Part shown: piece after piece, positions 1 to 5,850 of the stretch | Position numbering within the stretch: the first letter of the stretch is position 1 | Layout of the letters: the number at the start of each line of letters is the position of its first letter | DNA from: JBGTNQ01 sp038212375 | GTDB lineage: Bacteria > Patescibacteriota > Minisyncoccia > Phycocordibacterales > Zambryskibacteraceae | Assembly: GCA_038212375.1 (NCBI GenBank) | Contig: JBBQUO010000019.1 | Location: forward strand, 1 to 11,307 | Length of the DNA: 11,307 nucleotides | Direction of reading: 5' to 3' | Position numbers and translations under genes: made by a program | The notes under the pieces: generated by a model | The model's database searches: none | What the model was told of the DNA's origin: nothing | Seen by the model: the letters and a program-made list of their open reading frames with translations, nothing else

Positions 1-1
1 A

Positions 2-214
2 GGTATAGCAGATTATGCTGTTGATGGCGAAACCGCATGGATTGTTCCCGTGGAAAATCCAAAAGCAATCGCTGAAAAAGTTATGGAGATACTTGCTAAT
101 CCAGAAAAAGCAAAAGAAATTTCAGAGAAAGCACACAGAATGGTTCAGAAAGATTATGACTGGGATAAAATTGCTCCCAAAATGGAAGTAGAAGTTTTTG
201 GCCAAGTCTTGTGA
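2..214 (+). CDS. GT4-family glycosyltransferase, C-terminal end (partial)
   Basis: The reading frame is open from base 2 and ends at TGA 212-214, giving about 70 residues of a protein whose 5' part lies outside the window. The peptide begins GIADYAVDGETAWIVP and continues with NPKAIAEKVMEILANPEKAK and a closing KDYDWDKIA segment. This is the usual tail of a GT4 (GT-B fold) retaining glycosyltransferase: the loop after the donor site, the 'D-x-E/N-A-I/L' stretch, the helix with 'L..NPE', and the last W-containing helix that packs back on the N-terminal domain. The enzyme would transfer a sugar from a nucleotide donor at the cytoplasmic face. Sugar specificity cannot be read from this fragment. 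The next gene starts about 95 nt downstream behind its own candidate promoter, so this gene probably ends a separate transcription unit, although no hairpin terminator is visible after it. Confidence 0.85.
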   Translation, partial: GIADYAVDGETAWIVPVENPKAIAEKVMEILANPEKAKEISEKAHRMVQKDYDWDKIAPKMEVEVFGQVL

Positions 215-230
215 TCCGAGATGCTAATAT

Positions 231-259
231 TTGCAAATTATAAATTTTTATGGTATTAA
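231..259 (+). promoter_or_regulatory. candidate sigma70-type promoter for the DUF218-like gene
   Basis: TTGCAA at 231-236 and TATTAA at 254-259 are separated by 17 nt, and TG at 251-252 gives an extended -10. Transcription would begin near 266, leaving a leader of about 40 nt before the ATG at 309. This placement argues against the in-frame TTG at 231, which would sit inside the -35 box. Confidence 0.45.
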
Positions 260-308
260 AGTAGTCTGCACTTACTGTATGAAAACACCTTTATCTCAGG
301 ATTCAAGC

Positions 309-1001
309 ATGAAATATTCAGCGGTTCTGATTCATGGACTCCATGTGCAAGCGAACGGTTGGGAGTCACTTGTGTGGGGAGATCTCGCACTGGAAATTTG
401 GGGTAATATTCCACGGGGCGTTCAGTGGGCTTGGCAAAACCAAGCAGCTTGCATCTACTGGGGAAGTGGAGCATCAGAGAGAGACGGGAAGAAGGAGTGT
501 GAAGTTATGTACCAAAGGGCATTGGACGGTATTTCTGATCTGGCAAAGATCTGCGGAACTGCGGAACGAGTTTTGAAAGACTTTCTTGAGTCGAGATCTA
601 TCTTGGACTCTGAGGCAAAAGACACAAACACTGAGATTCAGAATTGTTTCAATCTTTGTCTCGAAAAAGGAATTACCGATGTGGTGCTAGTTCCTCAGGC
701 GAGCCAGGCACCACTCGCGGTTCGTAGAGCAATGCAGTTTGCGCTCGAAGATAAGGCGTTTTCATTGTTCCGTCACCACGTCATCGTTGTTCCAAGTGAC
801 ACAACATATGTGGGTATGTTGATGAAGGATATTGCAATCTTTACTCCACCTCATCGTGGAGATAGGGTGCTCAATCCGAGTCATCTGCTTGCCCGGCGCA
901 CACTTGATATTATCCAGCGATACAGTAAAGCTGGAGATAAGGATGGTGTGGAAGCTATCCTGAAAGCATGGGATATGTTTCTTAAGGCGTTTGAGTTGTA
1001 A
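309..1001 (+). CDS. DUF218/YdcF-like protein (230 aa), tentative
   Basis: The ATG at 309 is chosen because AGGA at 298-301 sits 7 nt upstream and the protein then opens directly with a hydrophobic strand (MKYSAVLIHG). ATG 279 and TTG 231 are in frame but lack a Shine-Dalgarno sequence. The best match is the DUF218 fold (YdcF, SanA, ElyC). The pattern is a first strand, a strand ending in YWGSGASERDGKKE (50-63) where the family has 'SGG...(S)EA', then DTNTEIQN (105-112) matching 'dT.eN', then ITDVVLVPQASQAPLAVRRAM (about 122-142) matching the 'LVTS..H..RA' block. The usual first-strand GGG is LIHG, and the usual His in the last block is Gln 133. DUF218 proteins are linked to cell-envelope processes, but their chemistry is poorly defined. 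No signal peptide or membrane segment is seen, unlike SanA/ElyC. It looks monocistronic, flanked by a promoter and a terminator. A diverged Rossmann-like domain of another family remains possible. Confidence 0.5.
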   Translation: MKYSAVLIHGLHVQANGWESLVWGDLALEIWGNIPRGVQWAWQNQAACIYWGSGASERDGKKECEVMYQRALDGISDLAKICGTAERVLKDFLESRSILDSEAKDTNTEIQNCFNLCLEKGITDVVLVPQASQAPLAVRRAMQFALEDKAFSLFRHHVIVVPSDTTYVGMLMKDIAIFTPPHRGDRVLNPSHLLARRTLDIIQRYSKAGDKDGVEAILKAWDMFLKAFEL

Positions 1002-1027
1002 TCGAAGTTCGACTGTTCTTTTTGATG

Positions 1028-1060
1028 AATCCCCACCAAACTAATTTGGTGGGGATTTTG
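1028..1060 (+). terminator. rho-independent terminator after the DUF218-like gene
   Basis: AATCCCCACCAAA (1028-1040) pairs perfectly with TTTGGTGGGGATT (1045-1057) across the loop CTAA. The stem is 13 bp with a GC-rich core, and a short T-run (ATTTTG) overlaps its 3' arm. It lies 27 nt after the stop codon. The U-tract is short, so efficiency is uncertain, but the perfect stem and position support termination. The A-rich 5' arm is not preceded by a long A-run, so it is less likely to work from the other strand. Confidence 0.8.
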
Positions 1061-1093
1061 CTACATATGACGTATTTCAGGATATATAGTTAA

Positions 1094-1121
1094 TTTACAA
1101 AAAATTTAAACGTGATATAAT
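1094..1121 (+). promoter_or_regulatory. near-consensus sigma70 promoter for the 2H-like gene
   Basis: TTTACA at 1094-1099 and a perfect TATAAT at 1116-1121 are separated by 16 nt, with an extended -10 TG at 1113-1114. Transcription should start near 1128, giving a leader of about 30 nt that contains AGGAG (1151-1155) just before ATG 1160. This is the clearest promoter in the window. Confidence 0.75.
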
Positions 1122-1159
1122 ATTTTTAGTTGATCTTTTCCCCTACCAGTAGGAGACCT

Positions 1160-1840
1160 ATGCTTTTCGGACCCAACTCACCAGTGTACGAAGGAAAGTA
1201 CGGAGTAGTCCTCACGCTCCCTTTAAATGCCGAAACTCTTGTGAGGGGCATTCAAGAACAGTTTCATGGTAACCTCATTAGTTTCCCCATGCGACCTTCT
1301 CAGTTGAGGAAGCCTCTATCTTCAGAAGTGCTTCCAGGTGTAAAAAGTATTCCGCACCTAGTTCTCTTTAGTTCGATCTTTAAGCAAATGCCACATAGGG
1401 TTGTTACAGACGCCTTGCATACCATTGCTCGGAATAGAGACCGGGCATTTATTGAAATGCGCAATTTCCGGATTTCACACAATGCATTTGTGTATTGGGA
1501 TGTAGAGAAGACCCTTACGCTTTTGGAGGTTCACAGAACCACCTTTGGCAAATTATCTCCATACGTAGATCGTCAAAAAGTGAGCAAGGAATCAGCTCCT
1601 GGGATGTACACTTCAGAGCAAAAGAGAAATTTTCTGCTTCATGGAACTCCTTATGTTGAAAGAGAGTGGTGTCCTCAAGTTTTGGTTGCTCACCAAGAGA
1701 AACCAGAAATACCTGAGGATGTGCTTTCTGTAGAATACGCCGTAGAAGGATACTCCCCCCAGATTGCATTTTGTAAGATGGGATCTATGGGAGCAGTAGA
1801 AGAGATTGTCTACCAGGTCCATCTGAATGCTCTAGGTTAG
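1160..1840 (+). CDS. LigT/2H-phosphoesterase-like protein with degenerate motifs (226 aa), tentative
   Basis: The ATG at 1160 follows AGGAG (1151-1155) with a 4-nt spacer. The in-frame TTG at 1130 has no ribosome site and lies at the predicted transcription start. No close family is recognised, but the order of elements follows the 2H fold (LigT/ThpR, 2'-5' RNA ligase-like): a first strand and helix YGVVLTLPLNAETLVRGIQE (14-33), a PHLVLFSSIF strand (65-74) at the first H-x-T/S position, a helix (77-91), NFRISHNAFVYWDV then LLEVHRTTF (102-129), and WCPQVLVAH (170-178) where the second 'PH-x-T-L' motif belongs. The first motif reads H-L-V-L and the second Q-V-L-V, so three of the four defining H and T/S positions are changed. 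The C-terminal strands (187-222) complete the sheet. If the fold call is right, the protein probably does not catalyse 2H chemistry and may bind RNA or a nucleotide. It has its own promoter and terminator. Confidence 0.45.
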   Translation: MLFGPNSPVYEGKYGVVLTLPLNAETLVRGIQEQFHGNLISFPMRPSQLRKPLSSEVLPGVKSIPHLVLFSSIFKQMPHRVVTDALHTIARNRDRAFIEMRNFRISHNAFVYWDVEKTLTLLEVHRTTFGKLSPYVDRQKVSKESAPGMYTSEQKRNFLLHGTPYVEREWCPQVLVAHQEKPEIPEDVLSVEYAVEGYSPQIAFCKMGSMGAVEEIVYQVHLNALG

Positions 1841-1847
1841 AAAATGC

Positions 1848-1883
1848 CAGACCCAGTCATGTTTGACTGGGTCTGTTTTGTTT
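1848..1883 (+). terminator. rho-independent terminator, possibly shared by convergent genes
   Basis: CAGACCCAGTCA (1848-1859) pairs perfectly with TGACTGGGTCTG (1864-1875) across the loop TGTT, and is followed by TTTTGTTT (1876-1883). It begins 7 nt after the stop of the 2H-like gene. On the minus strand the same hairpin is followed by GCATTTTC and lies about 30 nt after the stop of the APH-like kinase, so it may also end the convergent operon, less efficiently. Confidence 0.88.
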
Positions 1884-1904
1884 AGACATCATAGTATATG
1901 ATCT

Positions 1905-3011
1905 TTAATGGAGACCTTTTTGTCGCACTAGCTCGTCTTGGTTTCTCAATGCATCTCTCGAAGTTTTATATCTACCAACGATTTCTTTTGAAACACTTTC
2001 ATGTCTTAGTGTTGCATCGAGCACTTCAGTCCAAAATGTAATTCGGGCTTCTGTAAGGATCCGTTGATTGCCATCAGTTTTTTGTAAGAGACTCACATAA
2101 AACCAAATAATTTCTGCAAGACGAAATATTCTCATAAGCCGTAGGGATTCGTATTCTTCTGATGCTCGATTATTTTTTACATAAAAAAGCAGTGCATCTT
2201 CAAGTTCTCCATTATAGAGAGTCATAAAATTAAGGAATCGCGCCCACCCTTCATATTTGTTTCCGAAACGAAGGGAAGAGAGGTCGAGGAAATACATATG
2301 TCCATCTCTAATCTTAAAATTGTGCGGTACAAAATCTGTATGAGTGAGGAACCCACAGTACTGCTCAAGTACCGTAGTATTTTTTTCAAGTTCTGCCTTT
2401 CCTATATCAAGTAGCTTATGAAGTTTTTTATTGTGTGCAATTATATCTTTAATGTTTTTTCGAAAGAGCGAATATTGTTTAAGATACTTCTTTGCATTCA
2501 TGTTGCCAAACAATTTCTCAATTTTTTTACGATGCTCATACGTAGCAGCATGAGTTGCCTCTTGATTTTCAAATGCTTGCATAGCAAATCTAAATTGTTC
2601 TTGAGTTGTTCTTTCTAAAAACGGAAGATCTTGCTCAATAAATTCTTGCACTACTACAACCACAGACTGCTTTTTAGTAAACAATAACTCCTTTGGAGTT
2701 AAAAAGTTCGAATAAGAAAAGTGTATATCCTCCAGTGTTTTTCTACAGTTGCGTTCATGCTCGATCTCCTTGATGCCCAATATGTCACTGGTGGCTTTGA
2801 TGACAACCTTCTTATTGGTTTTTGTTTCGCGACCAAGCAAGATAAGTTTTCGTCCACTTTTTGTTTGTACCGCCTGCATAAGATACCGCTCACCATGTAT
2901 GTGAGGTTGCTCTGTGTCGAGAGTGATTCCGTGCGTAGTAAGAATAGGAATTGCGCGAGCAAGCTCTTCTTTGCAATATTTCTCCCATTGTTGTTTATGT
3001 AGATTATCCAT
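1905..3011 (-). CDS. APH/choline-kinase-fold phosphotransferase (368 aa)
   Basis: This protein carries the signature of the aminoglycoside phosphotransferase/small-molecule kinase fold. VVIKA at 69-73 supplies the ATP-anchoring Lys (K72), and a Glu-containing stretch (82-86) is the partner helix candidate. VQEFIE (121-126) resembles the hinge. The catalytic loop HTDFVPHNF (224-232) is a good H-x-D-x4-N motif (H224, D226, N231), and FLDLSSL (241-247) gives the Mg-binding Asp (D243). All key residues are present, so it is probably active. It would phosphorylate a hydroxyl on a small molecule, plausibly a sugar, lipid carrier or polyol, given the glycosyltransferase neighbours. Aminoglycoside resistance is unlikely in this context. 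ATG 3011 is preferred over the in-frame TTG at 3029: it overlaps the stop of the upstream gene by 8 nt (ATGGATAA), which suggests translational coupling, and there is no strong ribosome site. The middle third (140-215) is rich in Lys/Glu helix and unfamiliar. Confidence 0.78.
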   Translation of the reverse strand: MDNLHKQQWEKYCKEELARAIPILTTHGITLDTEQPHIHGERYLMQAVQTKSGRKLILLGRETKTNKKVVIKATSDILGIKEIEHERNCRKTLEDIHFSYSNFLTPKELLFTKKQSVVVVVQEFIEQDLPFLERTTQEQFRFAMQAFENQEATHAATYEHRKKIEKLFGNMNAKKYLKQYSLFRKNIKDIIAHNKKLHKLLDIGKAELEKNTTVLEQYCGFLTHTDFVPHNFKIRDGHMYFLDLSSLRFGNKYEGWARFLNFMTLYNGELEDALLFYVKNNRASEEYESLRLMRIFRLAEIIWFYVSLLQKTDGNQRILTEARITFWTEVLDATLRHESVSKEIVGRYKTSRDALRNQDELVRQKGLH

Positions 3012-3585
3012 GATGCATGAGTGTTTCAAGTTTCTTTAAGTGGTCATTCCAAGATAATTCATATTGAGTTATTTCATTTTGAGATACGGGCTCAAAGATT
3101 GAAATAATTGGTTTTTTGTCTACGCGAGGAATGTTTAGGATCTTTGCAATCTGAAGGTTCTCTGACGTAGTAATTACCGTTACTGATGAGCATATCGTCC
3201 ATCTTTGAATCATAGTATAAAGAAATTTGTCTGATGACCGAGAGTGCCCGAGCATGTCATCAATTTTGAGAATCATCGGAGTCTGGGTAATGATAGAAGC
3301 AAGAAGTCCAGGAAGTTCCATAGAAGCACCGTTCTGGACAATAATAATATCGGCAGGAAATGCTAAATAGACTGCTTTTAGTATGCAAAGTGCAATTCTT
3401 ATAAAGAGTGGTTTAAATTTACTAGTCGCAATAATCCTGACTCCTTCAACTTTTTCAGGAATGTTTCCATAGGTAAGAATAGTCACAGAGTGCCTATCAC
3501 GGAGTCTCTTCCCGAGCTCTTTTATGTAGGGTGCAGGATCCGCTATGTCTGGTGGATATAGCGGAGACAGGATTAGTATCTTCAT
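3004..3585 (-). CDS. stand-alone GT-B N-terminal domain, domain-deleted glycosyltransferase (193 aa)
   Basis: The start MKILILSPLYPPDIADPAPY is typical of a GT4 N-terminal Rossmann domain: first strand, then the loop before the first helix. It continues with strands VTILTYG (34-40), ADIIIVQNG (78-86), MILKIDDM (104-111) and VTVITTSENL (135-144), where GT4 enzymes read 'vSe..'. The donor-binding C-terminal domain, with its 'R..K' and E-x7-E motifs, is absent. After residue 165 the chain goes straight to a tail ELSWNDHLKKLETL (176-189) that resembles the last 'sW..h...L' helix of full-length GT4 proteins. The protein is therefore about half the usual 350-400 residues and cannot bind a nucleotide sugar in the normal way. 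The start at 3585 is chosen because it begins the family's first strand; the in-frame ATG at 3603 adds only six residues. Its stop overlaps the start of the kinase gene by 8 nt. It may be a decayed gene or a binding partner of another enzyme. Confidence 0.72.
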   Translation of the reverse strand: MKILILSPLYPPDIADPAPYIKELGKRLRDRHSVTILTYGNIPEKVEGVRIIATSKFKPLFIRIALCILKAVYLAFPADIIIVQNGASMELPGLLASIITQTPMILKIDDMLGHSRSSDKFLYTMIQRWTICSSVTVITTSENLQIAKILNIPRVDKKPIISIFEPVSQNEITQYELSWNDHLKKLETLMHHG

Positions 3586-3686
3586 TGGTCCAAAGTTTAG
3601 CATGATTGCGATTAATTTGAAGTTACCGCTTCAGTCGAATGTTGGGTTTTAATACCGCACAGTATGTGCTTAACTATAGGTAAATT
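3586..3686. other. divergent intergenic region
   Basis: This 101-nt gap separates the minus-strand pair from the start of the plus-strand operon and must hold regulatory signals for both, unless transcription enters from outside. No convincing -35/-10 pair could be assigned on either strand. It contains the dyad GCACA-GTA-TGTGC at 3657-3669, annotated separately. Confidence 0.6.
3657..3669. promoter_or_regulatory. small dyad, possible operator between divergent operons
   Basis: GCACA (3657-3661) and TGTGC (3665-3669) form a perfect 5-bp inverted repeat around GTA, 17 nt upstream of the ATG at 3687. The position between two divergent units suits an operator, but the arms are short and no regulator gene is nearby, so this could be chance. 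Confidence 0.22.
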
Positions 3687-4706
3687 ATGAGCCTAAAAAA
3701 TGATACTATCCTAATTTCCACTGGTATTTACCCGCCAAAACTTGGTGGTCCCGCACAGTACGCAAAAAATCTTAAGGTTCAGTTTGAAAAGCTTGGGTAT
3801 ACGGTCATCGTCCGATCATTCGGAATCGAAGGAAACCTCCCAACAGGGATACGTCATTTTTTTTACTTTTGCAAAATACTTCCCGTAGTCCTTTCAGCTG
3901 ATGCAATAGTGAGTCTCGATACATTTAGTGTTGGTTTTCCGACAGCGCTTGCTTGTAAGATGCTAAGAAAAAAACATATCATTCGAACAGGAGGTGATTT
4001 TCTTTGGGAAGGGTATGTCGAGAGAACAAAGAAGAAAGTGCTTCTCAGGCGGTTTTATCATACAGAAACTGAGTTTTTTTCTCTGAAAGAACAAATCATT
4101 TTTAGACTGACTCAATGGACTTTGAACAACACATCTCCAGTAATTTTCTCTACTACATGGCAGAGAGATATTTTTTTGAAACCATATTCTCTCGATGAAG
4201 GCCGTACTGCCATTATTGAAAATTATTATGGTCCAATAGAGACAAAGTTGCAGCACCATCAGTCGAATGTATTTCTCGCGTCGACAAGGCCGCTCGTGTG
4301 GAAAAATCTCGATACCCTGAAACTTGCAATTCAACAGGTACAGAATATTCATTCTCAAGTAACACTCGTAACTCAAAATTTTAACTACGAACAGTTTTTG
4401 GATGTAATGAAGAAGGTCCGAGCAGTCGTACTTGTTTCGCTCGGAGACATTAGCCCTAATATGATTCTCGATAGTATACGGCTCGGCATTCCGTTTATTT
4501 GCACGAAGGAAGTAGGGATATTCGATAGGATTCAATCGGCAGGAGAATTTGTTGACCCTACTAATGTCGAAGAGATAGAAAGAGCAATACTGAAGCTCCT
4601 TACTTCGGCTGGATATAGTGAGGCGCAAAGAAAGGTATCACAGTTTTCCTTTACCCATACTTGGGAGGAGATAGCACGGGAATTTTTGGATATACTTCAT
4701 ACATAA
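3687..4706 (+). CDS. GT4-like glycosyltransferase with compacted C-terminal domain (339 aa)
   Basis: ATG 3687 follows AGG (3678-3680) by 6 nt and opens the plus-strand operon. The N-terminal ILISTGIYPPKLGGPAQYA (8-26) is the classic GT4 first strand and glycine-rich acceptor-side loop. IRTGGDFLWEG (99-109) and VIFSTTWQRDIF (152-163) follow the GT-B N-domain pattern. In the C-domain, RPLVWKNLDTLKLAI (201-215) matches 'R....KN...li.A'. The donor-site loop is SLGDISPNMILDSIRLG (251-267), where the family has E-x7-E; here it reads D254-x7-D262. The segment between VTLVTQ (225-230) and VRAVVLVS (244-251) is about 20 residues shorter than usual. The gene ends 1 nt before the next start, so the two are probably co-translated. 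It likely transfers a sugar onto a growing surface glycan. The altered donor site makes substrate prediction unsafe. Confidence 0.8.
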   Translation: MSLKNDTILISTGIYPPKLGGPAQYAKNLKVQFEKLGYTVIVRSFGIEGNLPTGIRHFFYFCKILPVVLSADAIVSLDTFSVGFPTALACKMLRKKHIIRTGGDFLWEGYVERTKKKVLLRRFYHTETEFFSLKEQIIFRLTQWTLNNTSPVIFSTTWQRDIFLKPYSLDEGRTAIIENYYGPIETKLQHHQSNVFLASTRPLVWKNLDTLKLAIQQVQNIHSQVTLVTQNFNYEQFLDVMKKVRAVVLVSLGDISPNMILDSIRLGIPFICTKEVGIFDRIQSAGEFVDPTNVEEIERAILKLLTSAGYSEAQRKVSQFSFTHTWEEIAREFLDILHT

Positions 4707-4707
4707 T

Positions 4708-5850
4708 ATGCGATTACTCATGATTTCATCAGATCGGAAAATACTGGTACCGAATTCTTCTGTACGACAGCGGATGGTGCGGTACGGTAGATTATTCGGC
4801 GAACTCCATATTGTATTGTGCACACTTCTTCCTACCGATGGAACTGTTATTGAAATTGCGTCGAACGTTTGGGTATACCCAACGAATTCAACCAGTAAGT
4901 TACTCTATATTCCAGATGCGATTAGTATTGGAAGGAAAATTCTCGGTACTGTATATTTCGGACAAACTGTGATTACCGCACAAGATCCTTTTGAAACTAG
5001 CATTGTTGGTGTGGTATTGAAATGGCTTTTCAAGGATCCACTTCAGATTCAATTACATACCGATGCATGGAGTGTTTATTTTCAATATGGAAGTTTTCTC
5101 AACTGGATGCGTGTGACACTGATAAGTCGCATAACATTTCCATATGCCGATAGTGTAAGAGTGGTAAGCGAAAAAATTCGTCTTGATGTGGTGCGGTATC
5201 GAAGCGTGATACCTAATAATGTTTTTGTCTTGCCGATTTTTGTCGATATTGATCGATACAAATTGCAATCTTCTGATCTCAATCTTCACGCTCTGTATCC
5301 ACAGTGGAAAACAATTATACTAATGAGTTCAAGACTCACCAAAGAAAAAAATATTTCTCTCGCACTGAACGTAATGAGAAAGCTTTCAAGGATGTACAAA
5401 GATGTGGGTCTTGTTGTGGTGGGGGAAGGTCCAGAGGAAGAGAACCTCAGGCACATGGTTCGACGCTTCCATCTCGGTGACTTTGTAATGTTCGTTGGTT
5501 GGCAGAGTGATGTCTTGCCGTACATACAGAGTGCTGACATATTTCTCAACACTTCGAATTTTGAAGGATACGGGATGACTCTTATTGAAGCAGGAGCTGC
5601 TGGTAAGGCGGTTCTGACTACAGAAGTTGGAGTCGCATATGATCTACTCGTTGATGGGAAAAATGCATCAGTGTGTGCAGTTGGCGATCAGCAGAGTATC
5701 TTCAATGAACTTGTTACTCTTATTGAAAACCCTCATTTACGTCATGAAATGGGTAAGCAATTGCAACAAGACCTGTCCTACGCGATGTTGACTGAGACTC
5801 AATATGATAGAAAATTTGCAGAAGGCATTGAATCGCTTCATCAAAAATAA
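4708..5850 (+). CDS. canonical GT4-family glycosyltransferase (380 aa)
   Basis: This is the most typical GT4 enzyme in the locus. The N-domain begins MRLLMISSDRKILVPNSSVR, with QIQLHTDAW (113-121) and VRVVSEKIR (150-158, the 'vSe' strand) following. The C-domain shows IILMSSRLTKEKN (203-215) with the phosphate-binding Arg 209 and Lys 214, LVVVGEGPEEENL (235-247), FVGWQSDVLPYIQSADIFL (262-280), and NFEGYGMTLIEAGAAGK (284-300) carrying E286-x7-E294. Length and motifs agree with a functional retaining transferase using a nucleotide-diphospho-sugar. No signal peptide or membrane helix is seen, so it acts in the cytoplasm or at the inner membrane face. Its ATG lies 1 nt after the upstream stop, and its TAA shares one base with the next ATG (TAATG at 5848-5852), so it is embedded in the operon. 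The donor sugar cannot be told from sequence alone. Confidence 0.92.
   Translation: MRLLMISSDRKILVPNSSVRQRMVRYGRLFGELHIVLCTLLPTDGTVIEIASNVWVYPTNSTSKLLYIPDAISIGRKILGTVYFGQTVITAQDPFETSIVGVVLKWLFKDPLQIQLHTDAWSVYFQYGSFLNWMRVTLISRITFPYADSVRVVSEKIRLDVVRYRSVIPNNVFVLPIFVDIDRYKLQSSDLNLHALYPQWKTIILMSSRLTKEKNISLALNVMRKLSRMYKDVGLVVVGEGPEEENLRHMVRRFHLGDFVMFVGWQSDVLPYIQSADIFLNTSNFEGYGMTLIEAGAAGKAVLTTEVGVAYDLLVDGKNASVCAVGDQQSIFNELVTLIENPHLRHEMGKQLQQDLSYAMLTETQYDRKFAEGIESLHQK

Noticed and set aside
1888..1902. Small palindrome ATCATA-GTA-TATGAT between the convergent genes
   Set aside because: AT-rich 6-bp arms in a 64-nt spacer already explained by the strong terminator; expected by chance in this composition.
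3012..3029. Upstream TTG start for the APH-like kinase
   Set aside because: It would lengthen the overlap with the preceding gene to 26 nt and has no ribosome site; ATG 3011 gives a usual coupled overlap.
3963..4628. Long minus-strand open frame (221 codons) opposite the first operon glycosyltransferase
   Set aside because: It lies wholly antisense to a gene with clear GT4 motifs, has no recognisable domain and a Cys/Arg/Ser-rich composition typical of a shadow frame.
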